Below, piece after piece: positions 1-8,673 of a DNA stretch of 38,177 nt; within the stretch, counting starts at the first letter, position 1; each line of letters starts with the position of its first letter. The notes beneath the pieces are model-generated. The model saw nothing but the letters and a program-made list of their open reading frames with translations. It searched no databases and had not been told where the DNA came from. The stretch comes from Thermoplasmata archaeon (GTDB lineage: Archaea > Thermoplasmatota > Thermoplasmata > Lutacidiplasmatales > UBA184). The position numbers and the translations under genes were made by a program. The stretch is taken from positions 1 through 38,177 of the forward strand of contig JAKIVT010000008.1 in assembly GCA_022750415.1 (NCBI GenBank), in the 5' to 3' direction.

Positions 1-1247
1 AGCACCCAGTAGCCGATTCGGTCCCACGTGGCCAGCAGTGCGGTGAACTCCGCGGGGAAGCTGATCAGCGCGGGGAGCCCAAGGGAGGCGAGCGACCCGA
101 CCATCAGCATGGTGGCGAGGATTGGCGCAACGGGGGTGATCCCGCCGAGCTTCGAGACGTCCCGGGTGCCGAAGGTGTGGTGGACGCTCCCGGCGGTCAT
201 GAACAGGAGCGCGCTCACGATCCCGTGGGCGAACATCAGCAGTACCGCGGCGATCAGGCCCAGCTGCGAGTAGACGGCGATGGCGAGCAGCACGATCCCC
301 ATGTGGTTGATCGAAGAGTACGCGATGACCCGCTTCAGGTCCCGTTGGGCGAGGGCGATCACCGAACCCCAGATGATGGACGCAAAGGCGACGACGTAGA
401 GGAGCGGGGTCAGGTGGCTCATCCCGGTCGGAAGGACCTCCACCGCCCAACGGATCAGTCCGTACGCTCCCAGTTTCAGGAGGAGACCGGCGAGGAGGAC
501 CGAACCGGCCGTCGGCGCCTCCACGTGGGCGTCCGGCAACCAGGTGTGGAAGGGAACGATCGGGAATTTCACACCGAATCCGAAGAACAAGGCGAGGAAC
601 AGGAATGTCTGGACGGCCGGGGAGAGGGTTCGCGCCGCCACGAAGATCGAGGAGAAATCGAACGAGGTGGCGCCCGAGTAGAACACGAGGGCCAACAGGC
701 CCACGAGCATCACGATCGACGCGACGTGGGTGTAGACGAAGAACTTCAGCGCGGCGTACCGGCGCCGGGGTCCGCCCCAGAACCCGATGAGGAAGAACAT
801 CGGGATCAGGACGGCTTCCCAGAACAGGAAGAAGAGGAGCACGTCAAGGGAAATGAACACCCCGTAGCAGCCGAGGCACGTGAGCAGCAGGAGCCCGAAG
901 AACGCCCCCGGTTCCTTCGTCTCCTCCCACGAATACACGACGGTCGCGATCTGGAGGAACGCCGTCAGCAGGATCATGACGAGCGAGATGCCGTCGACCC
1001 CGACGGTGTAGTTGATCGAAAGCCACGAGAGGTGGATCCAGGAGTGCGTTTCGACGTTCGCGTACCCCGGACTCCCGTTGACCGGACCCGGCCAGACCGT
1101 GTAGGAGCCGAGGAGCGCCGCGACCTCGAGCAGGAACACCACGGACGTGGCGAGGGCGATGTACCGGGCCCTCTCCCGGGCGACGAACGTCAGCAGCGTC
1201 CCCACGAGCAGCGTCGCGAGGGTCAGGGAGAGAAGGGGGAGCGTCAA
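1..1247 (-). CDS. nuoM: NADH-quinone oxidoreductase-like subunit M (partial, C-terminus off the left edge)
   Basis: Antiporter-like membrane subunit of complex I; it forms one proton channel of the membrane arm. The reading frame stays open to the window edge, so only about 415 N-terminal residues are visible. The signature PFHTWLPDAHVEAPTAGSVL is present, as are WEAVLIPMFFLIGFWG and the broken-helix region LKRVIAYSSINHMGIVLL, all typical of NuoM rather than NuoL or NuoN. The start is TTG at 1247-1245, one base after the nuoL stop. A GTG at 1252 would run into a stop after two codons, and no ATG lies near. It is the most distal visible gene of the operon; nuoN, if present, should lie beyond the left edge. 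The identification is secure. Confidence 0.95.
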   Translation of the reverse strand, partial: MTLPLLSLTLATLLVGTLLTFVARERARYIALATSVVFLLEVAALLGSYTVWPGPVNGSPGYANVETHSWIHLSWLSINYTVGVDGISLVMILLTAFLQIATVVYSWEETKEPGAFFGLLLLTCLGCYGVFISLDVLLFFLFWEAVLIPMFFLIGFWGGPRRRYAALKFFVYTHVASIVMLVGLLALVFYSGATSFDFSSIFVAARTLSPAVQTFLFLALFFGFGVKFPIVPFHTWLPDAHVEAPTAGSVLLAGLLLKLGAYGLIRWAVEVLPTGMSHLTPLLYVVAFASIIWGSVIALAQRDLKRVIAYSSINHMGIVLLAIAVYSQLGLIAAVLLMFAHGIVSALLFMTAGSVHHTFGTRDVSKLGGITPVAPILATMLMVGSLASLGLPALISFPAEFTALLATWDRIGYWV

Positions 1248-1248
1248 C

Positions 1249-3192
1249 TCACGACCCCCCGAGGGAGGCGATGACGAGCGGGGCGACGAAGAGGAGCAGG
1301 ACGAGAAGTCCGATCACGCCCGCCACGACGTAGCTCGCGTAATCCGAAACGAGGCCGGTCTGCCCCTTTCGGAGCCCGTCGGAGAGCTTGGTGCCCAGCC
1401 GCTCGAACCCGTGGATCGTGCCGTCGATGACGTACCGCTCGAAGAAGTCCGCCACGCGGCTTCCGCCGTACACCAGCTGGAGCCCGACCCAGTCGTAGCC
1501 GGCCTTGACGTAGTACCGCTGCAGGAGGATCGTTCGCATCGGCTGGAGCGAAGAGTCCGGTGCGAGAGTGAACACCCGGCCGTTGCCCCACAGGACGCGG
1601 GCGAGGAGGATCCCGCCGAGGCCGAGCCCGACCGAGACGACGGAGAGGAGGAGCTCGGTCGTCCCGTACGTTGGGGGCACCGGGCCCCCCGAGCCGATTG
1701 AGAACAGGGAGGCGAACGACGGAACGAACGGAAGGAGCCCCGCGACGACCGCGAGCGCGGAGAGGACGTACAGTGGCACCTGCATGACCCAAGGTCCCTC
1801 GTGGGCATGGGGCAAGGTCGGGTCGCGGGTCCGGTCCCCGGAGAACGCGAGGTACCAGGCCCGGAAGATGTAGTACGCCGTGAGGAACACCGTGGCGTAG
1901 GCGAGGATCAGGAACGGCCAGTACGCCGGTTGCGATTGCGCGGCGGTGTAGACGGACGCAAGCACATCGTCCTTCGAGAAGAAGCCGGCGAACGGCGGGA
2001 TTCCCGAGAGCGAGAGCGCCCCGATCGCAAACGCGATTGAAGTGACCCGCATGGGCTTGCGGAGCCCCCCCATCTTGAACAGGTCCTGCGTTCCGACGGC
2101 GTGGATGACCGAGCCCGCGGCGAGGAACAGGAGGGCCTTGAAGAACGCGTGCGTGAACAGGTGGTACATCCCCACCATCGCGAATCCGGCCCCGACGCCG
2201 AGCACCATGTAGCCGAGCTGGCTGATCGTCGAGTAGGCGATGACCCGCTTGATGTCGGGATGGACCACCGCCATCGTCGCCGCGAAGAACGTCGTGAACC
2301 CGCCAATGGCGACGATCGCGAATCGGTCGGCCGGCGTGAATCCGAGGAACAGCGAGGCGACGACGAGGAGGTACACCCCGGCGGCGACCATCGTCGCGGC
2401 GTGGATGAGGGCGCTCACCGTCGTCGGCCCCTCCATCGCGTCCGGGAGCCAGGCGTGGAGCGGGAACTGGGCGGACTTCCCCGCGGCCCCGGCGAGCATC
2501 ATCAGGCCTGCGACGGTCAGGAGCGGGGTGTTGCCCCCCATCGCACCGGCCAGGAACGGGGTTGACCCGGAGACGAACTTGAAGCCGCTCGCCGCCCAGC
2601 CCGCGCCCCCGCCCGCGGTCGCGTAGACGCTGAAATAGATGAAAATCCCGAGGAGGAACAGGACGTCCCCGATCCGGGTGACGAGGAACGCTTCCTTCGC
2701 CGCGGACGCCGCGCTCGGTTTCTCGTAGTAGAATCCGATCAGGAAGTAGGAACAGACGCCGACGAGCTCCCAGAACAGGAAGAATTCGAGCAGGTTGTCG
2801 GCGAGGACGAGGCCGGTCATCGACGCGAGGAACAGCGAGAGCTCCGCGTAGTACCGGGGGAGCCCCCGGTCGTGGTGCATGTACCCGATCGAGTACAACA
2901 TCACCAGGAAGCCGACGACGGTGACGACGAGAAGCATCAGCGCGGAGATCGGGTCGACGAGGACCCCGATGACCAGCGAGAATCCGTTCGGGAACGTGCC
3001 GGGAGCGCCCGGCAGGTGGAGCCAGGTGAAGCTCTGATCGGAGTAGTGCCCCGGATTGATCATCTCCGCGACGGCGACGAGTGTCCCGATGACCATCGCC
3101 GCCCCGGCGGCGGCGACCGCGACCCAGCCGCCGTACTCGAGCTTCTTGAGGCGGTCGCCGAGGAGCCCGACGATGGCGAACGACGCCACCAT
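1249..3192 (-). CDS. nuoL: NADH-quinone oxidoreductase-like subunit L
   Basis: Largest antiporter-like subunit of the complex I membrane arm; it carries the long lateral helix at the C-terminus. Visible signatures are LLEFFLFWELVGVCSYFLIG, FPLHAWLPDAMEGPTTVSAL with the following IHAATMVAAGVYLL, and VHPDIKRVIAYSTISQLGYM. The C-terminal part (FERYVIDGTIHGFERLG) and a last transmembrane segment match the NuoL tail. The start given is the first in-frame ATG (647 residues), but it cuts into the first transmembrane helix. The in-frame codons back to 3243 encode IGTLDFAFPLAWLVPTL, which restores a normal NuoL N-terminus. No ATG, GTG or TTG exists in frame there. A purine-rich GGGGAAGGAAG sits directly before an ATC at 3243-3241, so a rare ATC start, or a sequence error, is possible. 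Confidence 0.95.
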   Translation of the reverse strand: MVASFAIVGLLGDRLKKLEYGGWVAVAAAGAAMVIGTLVAVAEMINPGHYSDQSFTWLHLPGAPGTFPNGFSLVIGVLVDPISALMLLVVTVVGFLVMLYSIGYMHHDRGLPRYYAELSLFLASMTGLVLADNLLEFFLFWELVGVCSYFLIGFYYEKPSAASAAKEAFLVTRIGDVLFLLGIFIYFSVYATAGGGAGWAASGFKFVSGSTPFLAGAMGGNTPLLTVAGLMMLAGAAGKSAQFPLHAWLPDAMEGPTTVSALIHAATMVAAGVYLLVVASLFLGFTPADRFAIVAIGGFTTFFAATMAVVHPDIKRVIAYSTISQLGYMVLGVGAGFAMVGMYHLFTHAFFKALLFLAAGSVIHAVGTQDLFKMGGLRKPMRVTSIAFAIGALSLSGIPPFAGFFSKDDVLASVYTAAQSQPAYWPFLILAYATVFLTAYYIFRAWYLAFSGDRTRDPTLPHAHEGPWVMQVPLYVLSALAVVAGLLPFVPSFASLFSIGSGGPVPPTYGTTELLLSVVSVGLGLGGILLARVLWGNGRVFTLAPDSSLQPMRTILLQRYYVKAGYDWVGLQLVYGGSRVADFFERYVIDGTIHGFERLGTKLSDGLRKGQTGLVSDYASYVVAGVIGLLVLLLFVAPLVIASLGGS

Positions 3193-3254
3193 CAGGGTGG
3201 GGACGAGCCAGGCAAGCGGGAAGGCGAAGTCGAGCGTTCCGATCTTCCTTCCCC

Positions 3255-3572
3255 CTACAGCTTGAGCGTCGTGGCTTCGCCGACGTTGATCGACCCGCGC
3301 TGGCGGTTGAGGGCGAGGACGATGGCGAGTCCGACGGCGATCTCCGTCGCCGCCAGTCCGACGAGGACGACCGCGATGGCCTGTCCGGAGAGTCCGGAGG
3401 AAGTGCCAGCGAACGCCGCGAAGTAGACGAAGTTCAGGATGGCGGCGTTCATCGCGATCTCCACCGCGATCAGGAGGAGGATGAAGTTCCGACGCGTGAG
3501 GATCCCGAACAGGCCGATCGCGAGCAGCGTCCCCGATAGGAACAGGAGGCTGGCGACGGAGAGTTCGGTCAC
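3255..3572 (-). CDS. nuoK: NADH-quinone oxidoreductase-like subunit K
   Basis: Small three-helix membrane subunit of complex I (105 residues, the usual NuoK length). FGILTRRNFILLLIAVEIAM and the following LNFV are diagnostic and contain the conserved membrane glutamate of helix 2; a second glutamate is in AATEIAVGLAIVLAL. The start is a GTG at 3572-3570 overlapping the nuoJ stop as GTGA, with GGGAGG about 6 nt upstream as ribosome binding site. The 3' neighbour nuoL starts after a short gap. Translational coupling to nuoJ is likely from the overlap. Confidence 0.96.
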   Translation of the reverse strand: MTELSVASLLFLSGTLLAIGLFGILTRRNFILLLIAVEIAMNAAILNFVYFAAFAGTSSGLSGQAIAVVLVGLAATEIAVGLAIVLALNRQRGSINVGEATTLKL

Positions 3573-4057
3573 TCGCGGCCCTCCCGAACGAGGTAGATCG
3601 CCCCAGCGAGCGCGCTCAGCATCACGCAGCCGAGAAGGACGAGCCACGCGCCATCGACCTGGAACAGCTGGGCCGAGAGGAGGGTGACGTCGTACCCCCG
3701 CACCACGGTCACGGGCTGTGGCAGGGAGGCGGCGGCGAGGGCGAGAATGACCATCGCCACGACGGCGAGGGCAAAGGGGAACGGTCCGATCCCGGTCGCG
3801 ACCTCCTTCGAGAAGATTCGCTTCCGGGTGACCATCACGCCGAACAGGAGGAGGATCGTGACGGCGCCCGCGTAGACCCCGAGTTGGAGAACTCCCAAGA
3901 ACGGGGCGGACAGGAGGAAGTAGATCGCGGAGAGCGAGACGAAGAACACTGAGACCCAGAGGATCGTGTGGACGAGCTCACGCACCAGAAGGGAGAGGAG
4001 TGCCGTCCCCACCGCGACGGCCGCGAGGGCGAGGAACGCAAGTTCCTCGACGCTCAC
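3569..4057 (-). CDS. nuoJ: NADH-quinone oxidoreductase-like subunit J
   Basis: Membrane subunit of complex I, 162 residues with about five hydrophobic segments. The conserved stretch around residues 40-70 (SAIYFLLSAPFLGVLQLGVY followed by AGAVTILLLFGVMV) is the NuoJ signature that holds the pi-bulge helix involved in coupling. The start is GTG 4057-4055, overlapping the nuoI stop (GTGA), and the stop overlaps the nuoK start. It is slightly shorter than bacterial NuoJ, as is common in archaeal complexes. Confidence 0.94.
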   Translation of the reverse strand: MSVEELAFLALAAVAVGTALLSLLVRELVHTILWVSVFFVSLSAIYFLLSAPFLGVLQLGVYAGAVTILLLFGVMVTRKRIFSKEVATGIGPFPFALAVVAMVILALAAASLPQPVTVVRGYDVTLLSAQLFQVDGAWLVLLGCVMLSALAGAIYLVREGRE

Positions 4058-4836
4058 GAATGGGTCCCCCAGAACAGGCACTCTTTCGGACAGACGGAGA
4101 TGCAGGTGCCGCAGCGTACGCAGTCCGAGTCGTTGATGACCGGTTCCTTCCAGATCCGCTTCGCCGGTTTCTCCCCCGGCTTCGGCGCGACCTTGGGGAT
4201 GTCGAGCATCGTGATGCACTCCGTCGGGCAGTCCCGGGCGCACGCATTGCACCCGATGCAGAGCGGGACATCGAGGAGGATCGAGTCCTCGTTCGCCGGC
4301 CGCTCGAGCCGGATCGGGTTCATCGGCAGCTTGCGCTGGTAGATCTCGAACATCTTCTGCGGCGAGTAGACCATCTCGGCCCGCTTCGGCGTCGACAGCT
4401 CGTAGCGCGTGGTCATCGAGAGGCACCCCTCCGGGCACGCGTCCGAGCAGAAGCCGCAGTACGAGCACTTGCCGTAGTCGATCTGGGGACACTTCTTCGG
4501 ATGCTTGGGGTCGCCGCCCGGCACGGTCACCATGTCGATGCAGAGGTCCGGGCAAGAGAACGCGCAGAGATTGCACGAGATGCAGGTGTTGACGTTGAGC
4601 GCGTGGACCCCGCGGTAGTTGTCCCACACCTGCCCGACGCCGATCGGGCGACCGGAGCGGATCGCCACCTCCTCCCGGAACTTCGGGTCCTCCAGCCGCT
4701 CGAACGGGTAGACGATCGTGGAGGGCCGGATGAGGCTCTTCGCAAATTGCCGGGCGGCCGTCGCGAGCGGCTTCCCGATGATCAGGAACGGGTTTTCGGG
4801 CTTGGAGCGCCCCTTCTGTTCGACGTCCGCCGCCAT
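4054..4836 (-). CDS. nuoI: NADH-quinone oxidoreductase-like subunit I with an extra C-terminal 2[4Fe-4S] domain
   Basis: Iron-sulfur subunit of the complex I connecting module. The canonical part (residues about 75-170) has two CxxCxxCxxxCP motifs at C85-C88-C91-C95 and C124-C127-C130-C134, corresponding to clusters N6a and N6b, followed by the NuoI-typical ELSTPKRAEMVYSPQKMFE region. Unusually, a second ferredoxin domain follows with motifs at C193-C196-C199-C203 and C239-C242-C245-C249, so four [4Fe-4S] clusters are predicted in 260 residues. Known bacterial NuoI binds two. The start is ATG 4836, 7 nt after the nuoH stop; the stop overlaps nuoJ. As no NuoE, F or G is visible, the extra domain could take electrons from a ferredoxin or another unidentified donor; that is inference. 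Confidence 0.95.
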   Translation of the reverse strand: MAADVEQKGRSKPENPFLIIGKPLATAARQFAKSLIRPSTIVYPFERLEDPKFREEVAIRSGRPIGVGQVWDNYRGVHALNVNTCISCNLCAFSCPDLCIDMVTVPGGDPKHPKKCPQIDYGKCSYCGFCSDACPEGCLSMTTRYELSTPKRAEMVYSPQKMFEIYQRKLPMNPIRLERPANEDSILLDVPLCIGCNACARDCPTECITMLDIPKVAPKPGEKPAKRIWKEPVINDSDCVRCGTCISVCPKECLFWGTHS

Positions 4837-4843
4837 GGATTCG

Positions 4844-5974
4844 CTAGCCCCCCATCGACGGGACGCAGCCGAGCACGGGGACACACTTCACAAGCACGAA
4901 GGCCGCCGCGATCACCACGGAGGCGAGGGAGAGGGGGATCAACCGCATCCACCCGATTCGGAGGAGCTGGTCGGTCCGAACCCGTGGAAGGGCCGCCCGG
5001 ATCCAGACGAAGACGCCGAAGACGAGGTACGTCTTCAGCATGAGCCAGAAGATTCCGGCCAAGGGGAACGACGTCAGGGCTGCCGGGACGTACGAGGGCA
5101 GCGTCCACCCGCCGAGGAAGAGGAGGACGATGAGGATGCTCCCGGCCAAGGCCCGGACGTAGTCGGCGAGCATGAAGTACGCAAACAACATTCCGCCGTA
5201 CTCGGTGTTCCATCCCTCGACGAGCTCGGCCTCGGCTTCGGGAAGGTCGAACGGGATCCGCTCCATCTCGGCCAGCATGCCCGTCACGAACACGATCATC
5301 GCCAGCGTCAGGGGGAGAGTCCAGAACCAGAAGTTCCGCTGCTCGTTGACGATGGTGTTGAGGTCAAAGCTCCCGGAGACGACCACGACGGCGACGACGG
5401 CCAGGAGGATGGGGACCTCGTAGGCGATCATCTGAGCCGCGGAGCGCATCCCGCCGATCAGGGAGTACTTGTTGTTGCTCGACCAGGCCGAGATGAAGAT
5501 GAACAACGGTGCGAAGCTGAAGATCACCAGAGCGAGCAGCATCGAGAGGGGGAGCGAGCCGTCCGACCATCCGGTCGAGACGGGGAGGACGCCGAACATG
5601 AGGAGCGACGTCACCAGATAGGCGGTGGGCCCGGCGTAGAACCCGAGGCCGTCCGCATCCCGAGGTTTGAACGTGTTCTTCCGGAACAACTTCAGTCCGT
5701 CCGCGAAATTCTGGAGCAACCCCGCGTAGCCGACGTGCATCGCCCCGCGGCGGTCCATGAACCGCCCGAGCATCTTGCGCTCGAACCAGATCAGCATGAT
5801 CGTGTTGATCATGCTCGCCGCGAGGAGAATCGCGCCGAACACCAGCGCCGCGAGGCCCCAGATCAGGTCGACATTCCCCAGCGGGGCCGCGAGAGGGGGG
5901 ATGATCCGTCCGACGAGGCCGAGCAGCGCGGTCGCCATGAAGTAGGCGACGTCCCAAAGAGTGGTGATCGCCAT
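4844..5974 (-). CDS. nuoH: NADH-quinone oxidoreductase-like subunit H
   Basis: Membrane subunit that forms the quinone-chamber entrance with NuoB and NuoD. The 376-residue protein has about nine hydrophobic segments. It shows the conserved ERKMLGRFMDRRG loop after helix 1, KLFRKNTFKP, and the acidic quinone-site loop ERIPFDLPEAEAELVEGWNT. The length is slightly above bacterial NuoH because of an N-terminal segment. ATG 5974 is preceded by a clear GGAGG, formed partly by the nuoD stop region (TAG followed by GAGGG). It lies 9 nt after nuoD and 7 nt before nuoI in the operon. Confidence 0.96.
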   Translation of the reverse strand: MAITTLWDVAYFMATALLGLVGRIIPPLAAPLGNVDLIWGLAALVFGAILLAASMINTIMLIWFERKMLGRFMDRRGAMHVGYAGLLQNFADGLKLFRKNTFKPRDADGLGFYAGPTAYLVTSLLMFGVLPVSTGWSDGSLPLSMLLALVIFSFAPLFIFISAWSSNNKYSLIGGMRSAAQMIAYEVPILLAVVAVVVVSGSFDLNTIVNEQRNFWFWTLPLTLAMIVFVTGMLAEMERIPFDLPEAEAELVEGWNTEYGGMLFAYFMLADYVRALAGSILIVLLFLGGWTLPSYVPAALTSFPLAGIFWLMLKTYLVFGVFVWIRAALPRVRTDQLLRIGWMRLIPLSLASVVIAAAFVLVKCVPVLGCVPSMGG

Positions 5975-5983
5975 CGGTCCCTC

Positions 5984-7129
5984 CTAACGGTCGACCTCGC
6001 CGACGCAGACGTCGACGCTCCCCATGATGGGGGGGATGTCCGCGACCCGGTAGCCGACCAGGTAGTGGCTGCAGGCGCTCAGATTGGCAAAGACCGGCGA
6101 GCGGAACTTGACCCGATACGGATGCTCTCCACCTTCGTTGACGACGTAGGCGCAGGCCTCCCCGTGCGGCTCCTCGATCGCGGAGAGACCAACGCCCTTC
6201 GGATAATTGCGCTTCAGAAGGTACCCTTCCCGGCCCACGGGAGCGTACGGCGCCCCGAGCCATCGGGGCAAATGGTCGGCAATGACGGGGCCCGGATGAT
6301 GGTCGAGCCAATCGAGGGTCTGACGGATGATCCGGATTGACTGGCGCATCTCCTCCATCCGGACCAAGTAGCGACCGGTAACGTCGCCGGCGTCCGCCGT
6401 AGCGACGTCGAACTCCACCTGCGAGTACCGAGAGTATGGTCGGTCTTTCCGGATGTCCCGCTTCGAGCCCGCAGACCGGAGCATCGGGCCGGTGACCCCG
6501 AGCCGGACGCAGTCGCTCTCCTTCAACACCCCGAGACCGTCGCAACGGGACCGGAAAATGTCCGAGCCCATGCAGAGCCGGTCGTATTCGACCAGACGGG
6601 GCTCCAGCCAGTCTAGCACCTCGCGCGCCTGCTTCGGAAACCCCTCGGGGAGGTCGTTGCGGACCCCGCCCACGCGCATGTACTCGTACGTTAGGCGGCC
6701 GCCGGTGTAGGCCTGAAACAGGTCGAGGATGAGGTCCCGGTCCCGCATCCCGTACAGGAACGGGCTCATCAGCCCGAGGTCCTGGACGAACGCGGCGTAC
6801 CACATGATGTGGGAAGCGAGTCGCTGGAACTCCTCGGACATCATCCGGATCCACTCGGCCCGCTCCGGCGCGGTGATGCCGAGCGCCTTCTCGGCGGCTT
6901 GAATGTAGAGGTGTTCCCACGCCATTCCCGCGACGTAGCAGGTCCGGTCCATCAGCGTGATCACCTCGTTGTAGTGGCGGTCCTCGCTGATCTTCTCGAT
7001 CCCCCGGTGGAGGTACCCCATCTCGGGGTCGACGTCGAGGATCATCTCCCCGTCGATCCGCACGCGGAGGTTCCAGAGGCCATGGGTCATGGGGTGCTGG
7101 GGCCCCATGTTGATCCACATCTCAGACAT
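5984..7129 (-). CDS. nuoD: NADH-quinone oxidoreductase-like subunit D (49 kDa type)
   Basis: Hydrogenase-large-subunit-like protein of the complex I connecting module; it lines the quinone site. The 381 residues start with the typical MGPQHPMTHGLWNLRVRIDG and contain EMGYLHRGIEKISE, FQRLASHIMW and IEEPHGEACAYVV. It ends in IMGSVDVCVGEVDR, the family's C-terminal signature. As in all complex I NuoD proteins, the NiFe-binding CxxC pairs of hydrogenases are absent. The start ATG 7129 overlaps the nuoC end by 8 nt, so NuoC and NuoD are separate proteins here, not fused. Confidence 0.97.
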   Translation of the reverse strand: MSEMWINMGPQHPMTHGLWNLRVRIDGEMILDVDPEMGYLHRGIEKISEDRHYNEVITLMDRTCYVAGMAWEHLYIQAAEKALGITAPERAEWIRMMSEEFQRLASHIMWYAAFVQDLGLMSPFLYGMRDRDLILDLFQAYTGGRLTYEYMRVGGVRNDLPEGFPKQAREVLDWLEPRLVEYDRLCMGSDIFRSRCDGLGVLKESDCVRLGVTGPMLRSAGSKRDIRKDRPYSRYSQVEFDVATADAGDVTGRYLVRMEEMRQSIRIIRQTLDWLDHHPGPVIADHLPRWLGAPYAPVGREGYLLKRNYPKGVGLSAIEEPHGEACAYVVNEGGEHPYRVKFRSPVFANLSACSHYLVGYRVADIPPIMGSVDVCVGEVDR

Positions 7130-7604
7130 GTCGCACCTTCACCTCGAGCTCCTCGGGCTCGTGCAGCTTGAACGCCCGCTGGAGCGGGTGGAACTGGTAG
7201 CCGTCCGGCATCAGCAGGTGGCGCAGGTCCGGGTGGTGGTCGAAGTGGATTCCGACGAGCTCCCACGCTTCGCGCTCGTGCCAGTTGGCGGAAGGCCACG
7301 TGGGCGACGCCGTCTCGATGTGCGGGGTCTTCGCGTCGAGGTCGGCCGAGAGGATCACGTAGCGTTTGGTCGCGTCCGACCAGAGGAGATAGAACACTTC
7401 GTAGCGGGTGACCCAGTCGATCCCACCGACGGTGGAGAGGTGGGTGAAGCCGAGCGCGTCGCGGAAGACCTGGAACAGGGCAGCCGCCGATTCCGGCGCG
7501 AATTTCACCCGGGCGGCCGCCCCATCGAACGGCTCGACGGCGAGGACGCCGACCGCTCCGGCGGCCGTGAGTTGGGCCCGGATGTCCTCGGGGTTCGACT
7601 CCAT
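7122..7604 (-). CDS. nuoC: NADH-quinone oxidoreductase-like subunit C (30 kDa type)
   Basis: Connecting-module subunit with no cofactor. The 160 residues have the family core: HLSTVGGIDW (residues about 55-65), FYLLWSDATKRYVILSADLD, and the signature WHEREAWELVGIHFDHHPDL followed by RHLLMPDGYQFHPLQ. The tail FKLHEPEELEVKVRHV is short, as in unfused archaeal NuoC. It starts with ATG 7604, 33 nt after nuoB, the widest gap in the proximal half of the operon, and overlaps nuoD by 8 nt. Confidence 0.95.
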   Translation of the reverse strand: MESNPEDIRAQLTAAGAVGVLAVEPFDGAAARVKFAPESAAALFQVFRDALGFTHLSTVGGIDWVTRYEVFYLLWSDATKRYVILSADLDAKTPHIETASPTWPSANWHEREAWELVGIHFDHHPDLRHLLMPDGYQFHPLQRAFKLHEPEELEVKVRHV

Positions 7605-7637
7605 GCGTCTCGGCTCCTTCCGGCGCGCAGGGGCGCG

Positions 7638-8258
7638 CTACTCGCCGCGCTCCCGGATTAGCGCCTCCAGGCGGAGGATGCCATCCAGCAACGCTTCGGG
7701 ACGGGGGGGGCAGCCGGCGATGTACACATCGACCGGCACGAGCTTGTCGACACCAGGCACGACCGAATACGCGGTCCGGAACGGGCCGCCGCCGGTCGCG
7801 CAATTCCCCATCGCAATGACCCACTTCGGCTCGGGCATCTGCTCGTAGAGCGCGATCAGCTTGTGCGCCACCTTCCATGTGACCGTCCCATTGACGATCA
7901 GCAGGTCGCATTGGCGGGGGGAGGACCTTGGGACCACTCCGAACCGCTCGGCGTCCCAACGTGCGCCGAAGGCGGCGGCGAACTCGATAGCGCAGCAGGC
8001 GAGACCCCAGTGGAGGGGGAACAGCGAGTTTCGACCGGCCCAGTTGAACACCGGACGGATCAGCTTCGACTCGCCCTGCTCCTTCAGCATTGCACTGAGC
8101 GCTTCCTTGGCTGCCGGGAGGAATTCGCGGGAGCGAAGCGTCTCGATTTCGACGAAGGTCACGTCATTTGTCACCACGGGGAGCTCGCCGCCGGGACCAA
8201 CGACAGGGCCAGGCTTCGGGGCCGCGGGAAGTGGGGCGGCCGGAGCGACGGCGCTCAT
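7638..8258 (-). CDS. nuoB: NADH-quinone oxidoreductase-like subunit B (20 kDa type)
   Basis: Subunit carrying the terminal cluster N2, which donates electrons to the quinone. In the 206-residue protein the four ligands are visible: the tandem C88-C89 in [12 protein letters not shown]153 in [12 protein letters not shown] and C183 in [16 protein letters not shown]. The [15 protein letters not shown] stretch is strongly conserved. An N-terminal extension of about 65 residues, starting Ala/Pro-rich, precedes the core. The ATG at 8258 overlaps the nuoA stop as ATGA; starts further upstream would lie inside nuoA. Confidence 0.97.
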   Translation of the reverse strand: MSAVAPAAPLPAAPKPGPVVGPGGELPVVTNDVTFVEIETLRSREFLPAAKEALSAMLKEQGESKLIRPVFNWAGRNSLFPLHWGLACCAIEFAAAFGARWDAERFGVVPRSSPRQCDLLIVNGTVTWKVAHKLIALYEQMPEPKWVIAMGNCATGGGPFRTAYSVVPGVDKLVPVDVYIAGCPPRPEALLDGILRLEALIRERGE

Positions 8259-8620
8259 ACGACCCACCGCTTCTCGCCCGAGAGAGCGTAGTAAATTCCG
8301 GCCAGCGCCAGCGCAGTGAAGGCGAATACGATGAACACCGGCGTTACACCGCCGTTGGTGGTCCGGAACGTCAGCGCCCAGAGGGCGAGAACGAACCCGA
8401 TCACGTCGACCGCCACGAAGACGATGGCGAACGTGTAGTGCTGGGTCGGGAAGTCGATCTGGGCCTCGCCCTCCGCTTCCTCCCCGCACTCGTAGGTGGT
8501 GAGTTGGAGGTACGATTTGCGCGCCTTCGCGCCGAGCATTCGATTCGCGATGATCGACCCGATTCCGAACGCGGCAGCAATCCCGCAAAACACGAGGAAT
8601 GTATCGATTCCGGCCGCCAT
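8255..8620 (-). CDS. nuoA: NADH-quinone oxidoreductase-like subunit A
   Basis: First gene of the complex I operon, a three-helix membrane subunit of 121 residues. The loop with [20 protein letters not shown] and the second helix [19 protein letters not shown] are diagnostic. ATG 8620 has a strong GGAGGAAGGGAG upstream, so a short 5' leader with a Shine-Dalgarno site is likely, unlike the many leaderless-looking genes in this window. A TATA-like box lies at 8674-8683. Confidence 0.96.
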   Translation of the reverse strand: MAAGIDTFLVFCGIAAAFGIGSIIANRMLGAKARKSYLQLTTYECGEEAEGEAQIDFPTQHYTFAIVFVAVDVIGFVLALWALTFRTTNGGVTPVFIVFAFTALALAGIYYALSGEKRWVV

Positions 8621-8673
8621 CGACTCCCTTCCTCCTTCGGCTCGCCTAAGTCGCGGGCCGACGACCTCGGGAC

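Noticed and set aside
1250-1252. GTG as start of nuoM
   Set aside because: The frame meets a stop after two codons; TTG at 1247 gives the correct protein.
177-1274. Long plus-strand frame opposite nuoM
   Set aside because: Rich in Glu, Arg, Asp, His and Gln with no hydrophobic core; it is the antisense of a conserved membrane protein gene.
4718-6340. 540-codon plus-strand frame opposite nuoH and nuoD
   Set aside because: Antisense shadow of two well-conserved genes, with low-complexity acidic and basic runs.
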